Of a stretch of DNA of 64,000 bases, positions 1 to 10,566 are shown in pieces; position 1 is the stretch's first letter, and the number at the start of each line of letters is the position of its first letter. Origin of the DNA: Orientallactaga sibirica (Eukaryota > Chordata > Mammalia > Rodentia > Dipodidae); NCBI GenBank assembly GCA_036365145.1, contig JAEOAD010000982.1:4738001-4802000 (forward strand), written 5' to 3'. The position numbers and the translations under genes were made by a program. Below the pieces are notes generated by a model. The model was not told the origin of the DNA and did not search any database. It worked only from the letters and a program-made list of their open reading frames with translations.

Positions 1-109
1 ATCTAACTGGTCTCCATTCTGCATGACTTCCTACTATAGCCGCAGTGGTTCTCTCTGTGAGTTGCTTCACAGTCCTCCATGAGTTTCCTTCTTATTCAGT
101 TCTCATCCT

Positions 110-425
110 GTGTATGTAAATGTGTGGTGTGCATGTGTATGCATTTGCACATATATGACGAGTCTAGAAGTTGATGTTGAGTGTTTTCCTCAGTTTCTCT
201 CCACCTTATTTTGAGAGTCAGGACCTGTCACTGAACTGAGAGCTCACCAATTCAGTGAGAGTTAACCATGCAGCACACCTGAGGGATCCTCATATCTCTG
301 CCACCTCACTTGTGGGATTATAGACACATACCACCATACCTGGCTTTTACATGGTTTCTGGGGATCTGAACCCAGGTCCTTACGCTTACACAAGTACTTT
401 ATGCACTGAACTTGTCCTCAGCCCC
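110..425 (-). mobile_element. B4-like SINE
   Basis: The copy reads antisense: a degenerate TG-rich stretch, then the conserved central part (CACTGAACTGAGAGCTCACCA) compatible with the B1-related half, then the tRNA/ID-like end finishing near CTCAGCCCC. Divergence is high, with no intact TSD, so this is an old insertion. Confidence 0.75.
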
Positions 426-439
426 AGCTCTCATTCTTA

Positions 440-1025
440 CCTGTCTAATTATTAATATAGCCATCTGCTAGTTTTTTTTAACCTCTTCACATTAGTGTGT
501 ACACTTTGTGAGTGCAGAAGATTTCTCTGCTGTGTGTATGCCCAGGAGTAAAACTTCCTGATACTTAGCAAGCATTCCAACAATGGTAACTTCAGCATAT
601 TCCTTTTAGGACTTCATGGTCATTGGAAAGTTGGTCTCCAAATCATGAGACAGTCTCCAAAAGGTGGAAGAGAAAGAGACCTGGAAAGCCTCATTTCATT
701 TATTTACTCATTCTCATCTCATAGCTATGCATGAGATCCTTGAATGTAATTACATAAAAGAGGCTGACTAAAAATACATTAAATGGACTGCGAATTTGTG
801 TTATCTTGTAGTTTACATGACTGCTAAAGTATCTGTGATTTAAACCAGGAACCTATAGTTTATTTTAATATTTTATGTTATTTTGTGTATGTATTGATAA
901 TGTTGTGAGGGAGAACAGCCTGGTACAAGACAAAGGAATTGAGATGAAATGTCCCTTTAAGGTTAATGCTTTTAATTAAAGAGTTGGGAACACTGTGCTA
1001 AGGTGGAATAGTGGGATCTAAATGA
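440..1025. other. Unassigned AT-rich DNA
   Basis: No gene or confident repeat is visible. Around 530-600 there is a weak resemblance to antisense ancient L1 sequence, too diverged to call. Frames are short and interrupted. Confidence 0.5.
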
Positions 1026-1026
1026 A

Positions 1027-1151
1027 AGTGAGAGAGGGGGGAGAGAAAGGAAGAAGTAAAAGGAGGAAGAACGGGAAGAAGACCAAAAAGAAGAAAGGAG
1101 GAGGTACAAGGAGAGTGGGGGAGGAGGAAGAATAGGAAGAAGAAAAGAAAG
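1027..1151 (+). repeat. Purine (GA/GGA/GAAGAA) tract
   Basis: About 125 bases are almost all A and G, with mixed GGA, GAA and GAGAG units and few pyrimidine interruptions. It directly precedes a B1. The 70-74 residue minus-strand frames here are low-complexity Ser/Leu/Phe-rich artefacts. Confidence 0.85.
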
Positions 1152-1152
1152 T

Positions 1153-1325
1153 GCTGGGCGTGGTTGTGCACACCTTTAATCCTAGCACTCCACTCGGGAG
1201 GCAGAGATAGGAGGATCGCCATGAGTTCAAGGCCAGCCTGAGACTACAGACTGAATTCCAGGTCAGCCTCAGCTAGAGTGAGACCCTATCTTGAAAACCC
1301 AAAAACAAAAAAAGAAGGAAAAAAA
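1153..1325 (+). mobile_element. B1-type SINE (7SL-derived)
   Basis: It starts at GCTGGGCGTGG and keeps the hallmark blocks TTTAATCCTAGCACT, GGAGGCAGAG, GAATTCCAGGTCAGCC and GAGACCCTATCT, then an A-rich tail. A 5-base CCACT insertion lies in the first third. Confidence 0.93.
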
Positions 1326-1334
1326 TTATTTTAA

Positions 1335-1472
1335 GCCGGGCGTGGTGGCGCACACCTTTAATCCCAGCACTCGGGAGGCAGAGGTAGGAGGATCGTCATG
1401 AGTTCAAGGCCACCCTGAGACTATATAGTGAATTCCAGGTCAGCCTAGGCTAGAGCGAGACCCTACCTTGGA

Positions 1473-1475
<3 letters not shown>
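1335..1475 (+). mobile_element. B1-type SINE
   Basis: Near full-length B1 starting GCCGGGCGTGGTGGCGCAC, in tandem with the preceding B1. Its tail has evolved into the CAA/CA microsatellite that follows. Confidence 0.95.
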
Positions 1476-1507
<32 letters not shown>

Positions 1508-1545
1508 CACACACACACACACAACACAAACAAAAAAAAAGAAGG
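1475..1545 (+). repeat. (CAA)n-(CA)n microsatellite in a B1 tail
   Basis: About ten CAA units are followed by about nine CA units and A-rich sequence, growing out of the poly(A) tail of the upstream B1. Confidence 0.93.
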
Positions 1546-1844
1546 GAAAAACAGGAGAGAGGGAATTTCCAGAAATCTTAAAAAAACAAAAAAACAAACA
1601 AACAAAAAAACAAAGCAAGGTGGTCCCTTTTCATAAGTTTGGGGAGTAGGATAAAGGTCTACATCATATAACTCACCTCATAAGCTAAAAGCCACAAAGA
1701 CACTAGGTAGGCTCCAAGAGCTTAGGCCAGGGCCATGGGTCCTGGAAACAGGGACATGATATTGCTTTCCTGAGTAGTTTGGGGGCTGGTCTTGTCCACT
1801 GGCCCAATTGTCTAGGAAGCTGGACTTTTTAACTTACTGCATGT
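1546..1844. other. Unassigned DNA
   Basis: Apart from an A-rich CAAA stretch at about 1580-1617, no repeat family or gene feature is recognised. Confidence 0.5.
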
Positions 1845-2156
1845 GTTCTATGTGCATGTGCATGTGTGCATGCATGCACGTGCATGGATTCACATGCCTG
1901 TGGAGCCAGAGGAAAACCTCAGATGCTATTCTCAGGCACCATTCACTTCTTTTTGAAAAGAGTCTCTTACTGGCCTGAAGCCTCACCAATTAGACTAGAC
2001 AGGCTGACCAGCACCCCCCCAAAAGTTTGTTTGTTCTTCATGTTCAAGGGGCTGAGAGGATAGGTGTGCCCAGCCTTTATGTGAGAACTGGGGGATTGAA
2101 CTCAGATCTTTATGCTTGCAAAGAAAGCAGTTTACTGACTGAGCTGTCTCTCCAGC
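1845..2156 (-). mobile_element. B4-like SINE
   Basis: Antisense copy: TG/CA-rich start, B1-related middle (AGAGTCTCTTACTGGCC), and the ID/tRNA-like end finishing GACTGAGCTGTCTCTCCAGC. It has small indels, so it is old. Confidence 0.85.
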
Positions 2157-2770
2157 TTTCTAGGGCTTATTAATAGCTAAATTTTAAGAAGCTAAAATAT
2201 GTTACTGTTTTTACAAATGGCAACAAAAAGATAAGCAAAAACAAGATTACAAATACAAATTCACAGCAGTTATTTGTCATTAGGGGGAAAGGTTTATTCA
2301 TGGTTGCAAAAAGGGAGAGAGCACAATCCTGTATAACTAACGACTAGATTACTACATCCGCACAAGTGATACTTCACCACAATGGTGCTAAGCATAGGGA
2401 AAGAAAAAAAAAAAAACTTAAAGCCTAATTATAAAAGAAGATTAGCTAAGCTTGAATTTCAACCATGACAGCCTCCCTTATTGTCATTTTGTCAGGTTGC
2501 AATCTTTATATCCACTTAGCCACTGAAAGGTGATTTATATGGGTAAGTCATACTTGGCTCTCCAAAAATATGTTTCCTCAGATTAAAATATAAATTCACT
2601 CCTCCCCTGGGGCTTGAAAGTATCTTTACCTTTTACTAAAAGCATATTTGGTTATGAGCAAATAAAGCCCATGCCCATGCTGTTTCAACGATGTTTCAGA
2701 GATACATCATACTCAGCACTTCTTCCTTCATCAAACTGTCAGAATGGACAAACTACATCTTTTGTTAATT
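2157..2770. other. Unassigned DNA
   Basis: No recognisable gene. Frames here are short and contain no known domain. A run of A at about 2405-2417 may be the tail of an unrecognised retroposon. Confidence 0.5.
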
Positions 2771-2771
2771 C

Positions 2772-3129
2772 TGTGTGTGTGCACATGTATGTATACATGC
2801 ATTGTGACTGTGTATGTATATGGTGTGTGTGTGTGTGTGTGTGTGTGCACACACGTGCATTGCACAAGCACATGTGAATGTCAGACTACCTCCTCTCCTT
2901 CCACCTTGCTTGAAACAAGTTTTCTCTTGTTTTTGCTGCTGCTTGTGTACCAGTCTACTCTACGAGCTTCTGGATTCTCTTGGCTTGGCCTCCCATTGTC
3001 ATAGGTGCATTACAATTACAAGCTCATGCACCAGTTTATGCCCAGCTCTATGTGGATTTTGGGGAACTTAACTTGGGCTGGCAGGCATGCAAGCAAGCAC
3101 TTTTAACTGCCAAGCATCTCCCCAGTCCC
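2772..3129 (-). mobile_element. B4-like SINE with (TG)n
   Basis: An antisense B4-like copy whose (CA)n tail appears as TG repeats at about 2821-2847. The body continues through CTTCCACCTTGCTTGAAAC to the tRNA-like end CAAGCATCTCCCCAGTCC. Overlapping open frames at 2744-3071 are artefacts of the dinucleotide array. Confidence 0.85.
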
Positions 3130-3525
3130 CTAAACAATGCTGTTAACAATGGGCCAGGTCTTTTATAAATTAAAAGAACTGTAGCCTTCATTCCCACTTC
3201 TATTTGGACAGCTGATCCAGAACCTGCCTCTTCTACATGTTTGCCACTTGCTCTGTAAGCTTCAGAGGAAGTGCAGGTGTTCAATGTTTTTCACTCTGTT
3301 GATTCTGTTTCTTGGTTTGAGCGGATTCATTTGTGGATGTGGACTCTCCCATCTTCACAATGCAGAGATAATTTGGTTCTCATCTCCTTTGTTCCCAGTT
3401 CCTTTCAGTGGCAAAATTCCACTCATTTAACCTCTTAGATATTAGTAGTATCTAATGTGACTGACAGAGTCAGGTAGCTTTGTTAGGTAGCTTAGGGGCA
3501 TTGGGCCCCAAAGTAAAGGCAGGAA
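3130..3525. other. Unassigned DNA
   Basis: No gene or repeat family recognised between the B4 and the LTR. Confidence 0.5.
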
Positions 3526-4159
3526 TGTCTGCCCTGGAAATCTCCACTTTACTAGAGAACAAAGAATGATCTGACTTCTTCTCTCTTGCCTACAGGAGTT
3601 CCCTAGATCTGTGTTTTTCCATGAACAACCTGAATCCCTCCCTGGAAGGGAGTTCCGTTTTCCTAGAATTTAAATCTGATCCTGGTAGTAGTTGGTTACA
3701 TCATGGCTGACCTCTTCCTGAGACAGCCCCTAGCCCAGACCAATCAGCCCTCACTCTGGCTCACCTGAGCCTGAAGGTAAAGCCCACCACAACAAAGTTA
3801 TAAATAGACCCTTACATGCGACAAGGGCTCTTTTGGCTGCTCATTCATCACTCCTGAACTTCCATGTTCTGGTGAGTCTCCCAGCCTGGCTGGGATAAGG
3901 GGAGAACCCTGTTGACTCCTCTTGCCCTCCACATGGAAGGAGTTCTCAGCACTTTATTTTCCTTCCTGTCTAAATCTCTTTTCATGCATCTTGCAGGCTC
4001 ACCACTTGGGCTCTCAGACCACGTGGTGAACTTTGGTTTCATTCTTCCTTAAGTAAATACAATAATGTAATTCTCAGTTTAGTTTGCCCAATCCTTTGGT
4101 AGAATACAAACATGGATTCAGGGTTTGGAGTTCCAGGACTTTCCTGAACTCCCAACACA
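3526..4159 (+). mobile_element. Solo LTR, copy A of an inverted pair
   Basis: This segment is shared, in reverse orientation, with 5495-6632. It has LTR architecture: a TG start, a CCAAT-type box (ACCAATCAGC, about 3739), a TATA-like box (TTATAAATAG, about 3798) and a CA end after GAACTCCCAA. No gag/pol/env reading frame or primer-binding site follows. The exact edges are inferred from alignment with copy B, and no matching TSD was found, which fits age. The retroviral class is uncertain. Confidence 0.72.
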
Positions 4160-4920
4160 ATCACCCATAACACTACCTTTTCCTGTGTGTGCTCATAACA
4201 CAGGTCTTAGAAGGGAACCATTTGCTTTCTCTGTATTGTTTTCACCTCCAATATTCCCTTATTCAAATTTACCTTGAAATTAGCTCAGTTTCATTTGGAG
4301 AACCAAACCCTTTAATCAATTTCCTTTAGCTTTGTTTTGCATCCTCCCTCCCCACAGCCAGGATATCAATAGGAGCTGTGTCCATCTGTCCAACTTCTTT
4401 GAACAAAATAGTGGTCACTTCTCTAAACCCAGTGAGAGACATATCTAAAGCTCAACTTGTAACTAATGTGATTCAAAAGGCATAATGAGCAGGTCCTTCT
4501 TGTGAATCAGTCCTTGTTTCTTTCTCCTACTTTCTGTGGTGGTGCTGGGAAAGGAACGCAGAGACTCTTGAATGGTAGATAAAGCTCTCCACTGGGGAGA
4601 GATTTCTTCATCCTTTGTTTAAGCACTTGTGCAAATCAGAGGACAGCTTTCTCGTGTCAGTGTTCACCTTCCATTTCGATTGAGGCAGTTGATTGATTCT
4701 GTGTTTGAGAAATTAAACTGCAAAATTTAAAGTTAATTATTTGACCAGTATGATGAGGTTCTAGATACACAGTTTCAATTATTAACAATGGATTAGGAGC
4801 TGTCTATAAAACTCTATACAATGTCTCATCTTTGACTTCTTCCTTAGGAAGAAAAAATCATATAAATTATCAAATCTTTCTATTAATGCAAACTATAGAG
4901 TAATTAATTTCCCAAATATA
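4160..4920. other. Unassigned DNA
   Basis: About 760 bases with no recognised gene or repeat. Confidence 0.5.
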
Positions 4921-4930
4921 ATTTTTCTTC

Positions 4931-5125
4931 ATGTTTATTTTCATTTATTTATGAAAGAGAGAGAAAAAGACAATGGACACACCAGGGCTTCTTACCACTG
5001 CAAACAAACTCAAGATGTATGTGCTACTTTGTGCATCTGGCTTTATGTGGGTCCTGGGGAATTGAGCCTGGGCCTTCAAGCTTTGCCAAAAAGCTCTTTT
5101 AACCACGGAGTTATCTCCCCAACCT
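4931..5125 (-). mobile_element. tRNA-derived SINE, short form
   Basis: Antisense copy running from the A/T-rich tail through the GA-rich segment to the tRNA-like head (reads GTTATCTCCCC). A perfect TSD, ATTTTTCTTC, lies at 4921-4930 and again just after the element, so boundaries are firm. Confidence 0.93.
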
Positions 5126-5169
5126 GATTTTTCTTCTTTGTAACAAAAATGTAATGGGACTTAATTATC

Positions 5170-5430
5170 ACTCTGTCCTCTATTCCATAACAGGTTATCA
5201 TAACTTAGTAGTTTAAAATAACTTGTGTGTGTGTGTGCATGCACACATACACTCACACAAAATAATACACATTTTGTATCTCATAGCTGGTGATTTGGGA
5301 GTCTGGGTGTGGATAGAATCCATTGCTCATAGTCTCTCAAGGATGCTGGCCAGTTGTGAGCTGGGCTTCATTCTTACCTGGAAGCTCACCAGGGAAGCAT
5401 AAACTCCCAAACTGAGGATACATACAAACT
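5170..5430 (-). mobile_element. Ancient MaLR/MLT-type LTR remnant
   Basis: Diverged sequence resembling the antisense of mammalian MLT LTRs: ACTTAGTAGTTTAAAATAAC, then CTCATAGCTGGTGATTTGGGAGTCTGGG. A TG/CA tract interrupts it at 5224-5258. Assignment is from memory of the family. Confidence 0.4.
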
Positions 5431-5589
5431 ACATTTTCTGGGGCTGAGTGAGTAAGGTCTTGGCTTATCACTGGCTCTCAGTGGGAGACTGTAATGGGAT
5501 GCTGGGAGTTCAGGAATAGTTCTTGAACTCCAAACCTCTAGACAGATCTTCTTTTAACCAAAGAATTGAATAAAACAACACTGGCAGGG

Positions 5590-5781
5590 TGCCGGGCGTG
5601 GTGGCGCACGCCTTTAATCCCAGCACTCGGGAGGCAGAGGTAGGAGGATCGCCAAGAGTTCGAGGCCACTTTGAGACTACGTAGTGAATTCCAGGTCATC
5701 CTGGACCAGAGTGAAACCCTACCTCGAAAAACCAAAAAAACAAAACAAAACAAAACAAAACAAACAACAACAACAACAACA
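5590..5781 (+). mobile_element. B1-type SINE in LTR copy B
   Basis: Full-length B1 with an A-rich CAAAA/CAA tail. The 16-bp TSD AACAACACTGGCAGGG is identical at 5574-5589 and 5782-5797, showing a fairly recent insertion. Confidence 0.97.
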
Positions 5782-6379
5782 AACAACACTGGCAGGGATA
5801 CTTTATAAAATACCACATTTTTATTCAGGAATATACAAGGGAGGGTACACAAACAGGGTAATGGAAAATGGATACATGCACGTGGTCCATGAGCCCATGT
5901 GGGAGAACATGAAAAGAAATTTAGAGAGGAAAGAGAAGAAAATGCAGAGAGTTCCTGCCATGTGGGAGGAAGAGGGGAGGGAGACCCTATGGTGGAGTAG
6001 GGGTCTCCCCTCTTCTCAACCTGGCTGGGTTGAGACAAGGGGAGGCTTGCCAGGACAGGAACCTGGGAGTTCAGGAGAGAGGAACAGTTAGCAAAGAGAG
6101 AGTCCTGACCACCTGGTAAGTGGCTACTAATAATCTTATTGTGGTGGGCCTTACCTTCAGGCTCAGGTGAGCCAGAATGATAGCTGATTGGTCTACGGGC
6201 TGGCTCAAGAAGAGGCCATCTATAATGCCAAGTTTTCAGGCTGAACTTAACCAACCACAATGTTGAAATTTGTTTACATTAGATTTAAATTCTAGGAAAG
6301 GGAAACTCTTCCTAGGAGGGGCTCAGGTTGTTTATGGAAAAATAGATCTAGGGAACTCCTCTAGTCAAGAGATAAGGAG

Positions 6380-6590
6380 GATTTGGAGAGATGGCTTATC
6401 AGTTAAGGCATTTGTCTGTGAAGCCTAAGGACCCCGGTTCAATTCTCCAGGTCCCATGTAAGCCAGATGCACATGGTGGTGCATACTTCTGGAGTTAGTT
6501 TGCAGTAGCTAGAGGCCCTGGCGTGCCCATTCTCACTCTCTCTTTCCCCCGCCTCTGTCTCTAATAAATAAAAATCCAATCTTAAAAAAA
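6380..6590 (+). mobile_element. tRNA-derived SINE in LTR copy B
   Basis: Head GGAGAGATGGCTTATCAGTTAAG, B-box-like CGGTTCAATTCTCC, CT-rich 3' half and AATAAATAAAA tail. The TSD AGAGATAAGGAG is perfect at 6368-6379 and 6591-6602. Confidence 0.96.
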
Positions 6591-6844
6591 AGAGATAAGG
6601 AGAGGAGAGAGCCTCCTCTTGATACCCTGACATGCCCATTTTCTCTCTGTCTGTCTCTGTTCTATCTTGCTGTTTGCAAATAAATAAATAAAATTTAAAA
6701 AAATTAATAGCTTTTATAACCTTGGAATTGTGACTATAGGAAGCACGTGCACGTGCATGTATGTATGTGTATACTGTGTAAAAATAAATTTTTGGTTTTA
6801 CATCTGCATTAGTATTTGTAAAAATTCAAATAAAAATCTTGATG

Positions 6845-6930
6845 CATTGAGGATATAGCTTAGTTGTAGAGCACTTGATTAGCATGTTCATGGGTTCTAC
6901 CCCTAGCACTACCACTATTAAAAACAACTA
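6845..6930 (+). mobile_element. ID-like SINE
   Basis: Short tRNA-Ala/BC1-like element: GAGGATATAGCTTAGTTGTAGAGCACTTG, then GGGTTCTACCCCTAGCAC and an A-rich tail. This matches the rodent ID family in order and length. Confidence 0.78.
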
Positions 6931-6931
6931 C

Positions 6932-7148
6932 AGGGCTGGAGAGATGGCTTTGCAGTTAAGGTGCTTGCCTGCAAAGCCTAAGGACCCATGTTCGACTCTC
7001 CAGATCCCACATAAGCCAGATGCACAAAGATAAGACAAACATAAGGTCGCACATACCCACTAGGTGGTGCAAGCATCTGGAGTTCAATTACAGTGGCTGA
7101 GGCCCTGGCACACCAATTCTCTCTCTCTTTCTCTAAATTAAAATAAAA

Positions 7149-7156
<8 letters not shown>
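6932..7156 (+). mobile_element. tRNA-derived SINE with internal insertion
   Basis: Canonical head GGGCTGGAGAGATGGCTTTG and B-box-like GTTCGACTCTCC. About 30 extra bases follow GATGCACAAAG before the expected AGGTGGTGCA block. The A-rich tail runs into a TA array. Confidence 0.93.

Positions 7157-7206
<50 letters not shown>
7157..7206 (+). repeat. (AT)n microsatellite
   Basis: About 25 uninterrupted AT units seeded in the A-rich tail of the preceding SINE. Confidence 0.97.
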
Positions 7207-7209
<3 letters not shown>

Positions 7210-7211
<2 letters not shown>

Positions 7212-7510
7212 TTTTGACTGGGAAGATGCCTCCGTTGGTAGAGTGCTTGTTATGCAAACATGGGGACCTGAATTTGGATTCTCAGCACCCACATAAAATC
7301 CAGGCACAGCAGCATACACCTGTAATCCCAGCATGGAGAGGGGGTTAGAGATCAGTGGATCCTTGACTTGTTGGCTATTAAGTCTAGCTGAATTGGTGAA
7401 CTCCAGATTCAGTGAGAGGACTTGCCTCAAAATTAATGTAGAAAGTAACTAAGGAGGCACCCAGCATCAACTCCTGTCCATCCTCCACACACATAAACTT
7501 GATGCTTCTT
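7210..7510 (+). mobile_element. B4-like SINE
   Basis: tRNA/ID-like head (ACTGGGAAGATGCCTCCGTTGG), then the B1-related half (CACCTGTAATCCCAGCATGG) and a CACACACATAAA tail. Confidence 0.85.
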
Positions 7511-8470
7511 TTTAAAAAAAAACAAAAAACACATTTTTCTTGCTACATTTCTTGATATTATACTTTCCAAGTTTGTTTTGTTGCTTGACTTTTTTGGCTT
7601 CCTTGGGCCCTGTATTGTCTTTCCTGTTTTCTTTTTCTTGTTTTTTTTTTTTTTGTTTTGTTCTGATGGTTTATAAAAAATTATTTTTTGTGTATGACTT
7701 ATATGGTAAAATGGCATTATTGAATTACCGAGATATTTTATTGACTCACTAAAGGGAAGTTAAATTATAATTAGAACAAAACAACCTCACACCCTAAAGA
7801 GTTGTTAATTCAAGTTACAACTACCATTTCCTTGCCAAGATATAAACATATGAAGTGGTAAAGCAGGACTGATTATTCATCTTTACATTCTGACATTTTG
7901 CAGGAATGAACTACGCTATTCAAAGTGAAACTACAGAGGCGATTCTTTTGTTTTGACTGCGTTCAGCCATAACAGTCCCATTGTGATGTTCTTCCCTGTA
8001 ATAGCTCCTCTCAGCACACAGTCCATTTATGGTACAGGAGTTGACATATGAGGCAAATGCAAGGAAAAATGTGAGGTGATGGATATGTTTTTTGCTATAG
8101 GAAAACAGTGTGCCTTATACAACGTGCTTATAAACCATGTGAAGGTGTGCATTAAGTGTCTCAGCTAAGACTCAGAATTCAGAGTCATCACATCCCAGTC
8201 TATTACTTCCAGCATGTCACATTAATCTCTGGATCTGGCTCTCTCCGATTTAAAACCAGGACTCGCAGTTTACTCCACATTCTAGGTCTACTTCTTCCTC
8301 CTTGTGTGATCCCCTGGAACCTGCTTCTGTAGGAGAAATGTTTGAAATCCAGCCCTGAGCAATGCAAAGCATAGCAAAGAAAGGCATTTGAAGCTGAGAC
8401 CTAAAAGATTGACACCTCAACCAGGCAGCAAACAATCTTCTGAAATACAGGCCAGGCCCAAATAAGTGCT
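7511..8470. other. Unassigned DNA with a T-rich tract
   Basis: Contains a T-rich tract at about 7600-7660. No gene, splice-flanked exon or confident repeat is recognised. Confidence 0.5.
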
Positions 8471-8474
8471 CTGG

Positions 8475-8630
8475 GTTTGTTTTTGTTTTTGTTTTCCAAG
8501 GCAGGGTCTCACTTTAGTCCAGGCTGACCTTGAATTCACTATGGAGCCTCAGGGTGGCCTTGAACTCACAGTGATCCTACCTCTGCCTCCCAAGTGCTGG
8601 AATTAAAGGCGTGTGTCACCATGCCCGGCT
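8475..8630 (-). mobile_element. B1-type SINE
   Basis: Antisense B1: GTTTT tail, GGCAGGGTCTCACTTTAGTCC, CCTGCCTCCCAAGTGCTGG-like block, ending ATGCCCGGCT. Confidence 0.95.
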
Positions 8631-9310
8631 ATCTTGTTTTATTTAAGGTGGCTGCTGTTATTGCTTGTGGGGATGATAGCTTCCTTATTGTTAGCACTTC
8701 TCAAATTACATTCCAACAAAAATAATAGTGGGGTTCATATCTCACACTCTGATTTTCAAAGGTTGTTTAGATATAACCTATGGTGATGTCAAACATGAAC
8801 AATGAGCAAGTGGTATGGGTAAAATTTGTGGGTCACAAACTATGGGGTATAAGATAAGAAGTGCTTTCTTATGCTAGAGTCACCTTTCTTCAGCTCACTT
8901 GGAGTCTTCCTGAAATAATCAACCTTTGGGTGAAACTGCTGACATACTTTTATCCAACAATGAGGAATTTGAATTTTAAAATGCTGGTGTGTACTTATAT
9001 ATGTCAAGTACACAGAATTATTTGTCAAGCCTGTAAATGTTACAGGATCCTACTTCATAAATCTGTGGATAACAAAATACTCAAAGGAAACATACTCAAA
9101 CAAGTCAAACATTCGAACACTTATTGGATTTGTATGTTCATCGTCTAACAGTGGTTTTTTCCTTTGGTGTTATAGTAGGGTTTGACTTCATAGACTATTA
9201 GAGTAAAGATGTAATAGCAGACCATTTAAATAACTATCTTTACATGAAGTACTTAGTCTTGGGAATTATGTATCTTTACTTTGTTATAAATGTATTTATA
9301 GTTCTATACC
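8631..9310. other. Unassigned DNA
   Basis: AT-rich with no recognised repeat. A 95-codon plus-strand frame (8861-9148) and an overlapping minus frame have no recognisable domain and are likely chance. Confidence 0.5.
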
Positions 9311-9317
9311 TTTAGAT

Positions 9318-9640
9318 AGGCAGATGGTAGAAGATAGATACATAGATAGGTAGATAATAGGTAGGTAGATGATAGATAAATGTTGGATAGATAATAGGTA
9401 GATAGAAAGATAATTAGATACATAGAAGGTAGATAGATACAGACATAGATATTTTATATAGATGAATACACAGATGATAAAAAGAGGATATATAGAATGA
9501 TGATAAATATAATAGAATACAAACTGATAATTGATAAATGACAGATAATTGATATAGGTAGGAAGATAGTAGATGGCACATTAATATTAGATCATAGCTA
9601 GATAAATAATGGATAATATAGATGTGTAGATATAGAATAG
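9318..9640 (+). repeat. Degenerate GATA/TAGA-rich region
   Basis: Over about 320 bases, GATAGATA, GTAGATA and GGTAGATA units recur with many interruptions. This is an old tetranucleotide array that has decayed. Confidence 0.88.
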
Positions 9641-9747
9641 CATCTATATGTATATCTCAGGTATGTTTTAGATATTATGATTATAGATATACCATTACAT
9701 ATGTGTAAATACCTATAAGTGACACTGTACTTTCATGTAGTTTTCTT

Positions 9748-9966
9748 TTTTTTAATGTTTTATTTTTATTTATTTATTTGAGAGAGAAAGGAGGGGGGGA
9801 GAGAGAGAGACTAGGTGCTCCAGGGCTTCCAGCCATTGCAAATGAACTCCAGACCTATGTGCCACCTTGTGCATCTGGCTTATGTGGGTCCTAGAGAATT
9901 GAACCATGATACTTTGGCAGTACTTTGCAGGCAACCACCTTAACTACTAAGCCATCTCTCCAGCTC
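9748..9966 (-). mobile_element. tRNA-derived SINE, short form
   Basis: Antisense copy: TATTTATTTG tail, GAGAGAGA segment, GCATCTGGCTTATGTGGGTCC, ending AAGCCATCTCTCCAGC. The 15-bp TSD TCATGTAGTTTTCTT is perfect at 9733-9747 and 9967-9981. Confidence 0.97.
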
Positions 9967-9981
9967 TCATGTAGTTTTCTT

Positions 9982-10566
9982 AAGTGCTAAATGAATCTCC
10001 CATTTTCAAACAAATAATTTAGTTAGCATAAATGTACTTAGTCAAAAACAGACTTGCTTCTTTTAGAATTCAACATTGCTGACATACATATTTGATTTTA
10101 TACCTTATGAAGCATCAAATTTACATATAAAGCTTTATTTAAGGCAACCAAGTTAGATCATCATCTGTGTTTTAATGTAGGCTACAACTTCCTTTACTTC
10201 AGATTCAGAAAAGAAATCAAGTAGAAAATAAAAAGGAGATGAAGGGAATAAAAAACTGTTCAGTACTAGCACAGGAGAAGATACTATTACAAACAGAGAT
10301 TGCTAATTTATAAGCCTGAAGCATGTCATTCTGCCATCCACTTGACCAAACCATGGAACCATGAACTTTCCATCCAGTCAGCTTCTAGTCTACTCAGGCG
10401 TCATGAGGTTTTGGTAATTGTTGTTCTTATGACTGCCCGTACCTTATTCTCACATACATCATTTTCTGATTCAAAATTCCCAGTCGAATTTCAACTAACC
10501 TACCTGTTATAGAAGACAATACTCTCTTTGAATCCAGAACCTGGGCACTGCACCTCCATGCCTCAA
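9982..10566. other. Unassigned DNA
   Basis: No recognised gene or repeat. Confidence 0.5.

Larger units (their letters stand above)
5495..6632 (-). mobile_element. Solo LTR, copy B of an inverted pair (interrupted)
   Basis: Reverse-orientation relative of 3526-4159. Shared blocks include the region around GGAGTTCCCTAGATCT, the CCAATCAGC box and GGCTCACCTGAGCCTGAAGGT. The TATA-like box of copy A is degraded here (TTATTAGTAG). The element is split by a B1 (5590-5781) and a tRNA-SINE (6380-6590), both with perfect TSDs, so it is older than both. A 240-codon minus-strand frame across it mixes LTR and B1 sequence and is not a gene. Confidence 0.72.

Noticed and set aside
3798..3807. TATA box as promoter of a host gene
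   Set aside because: It sits in an LTR with a CCAAT box at the expected spacing. No downstream exon or reading frame supports a host gene.
5538..6260. 240-codon minus-strand open frame
   Set aside because: It runs across a decayed LTR and a nested antisense B1. Its ending is the translated B1 (NSWRSSYLCLPSAGIKGV), a sequence that recurs in other B1 frames here.
6932..7030. tRNA gene suggested by A-box and B-box-like motifs
   Set aside because: The motifs belong to the SINE head shared with many copies in the window. No cloverleaf or tRNA 3' end is present.
6978..7430. 150-codon minus-strand frame
   Set aside because: It crosses a B4, an AT microsatellite (YIYIYIY run) and a tRNA-SINE, so it is not a gene.
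9318..9640. Possible coding or structured RNA region
   Set aside because: It is a degenerate GATA-type array and the regularity comes from the simple repeat.
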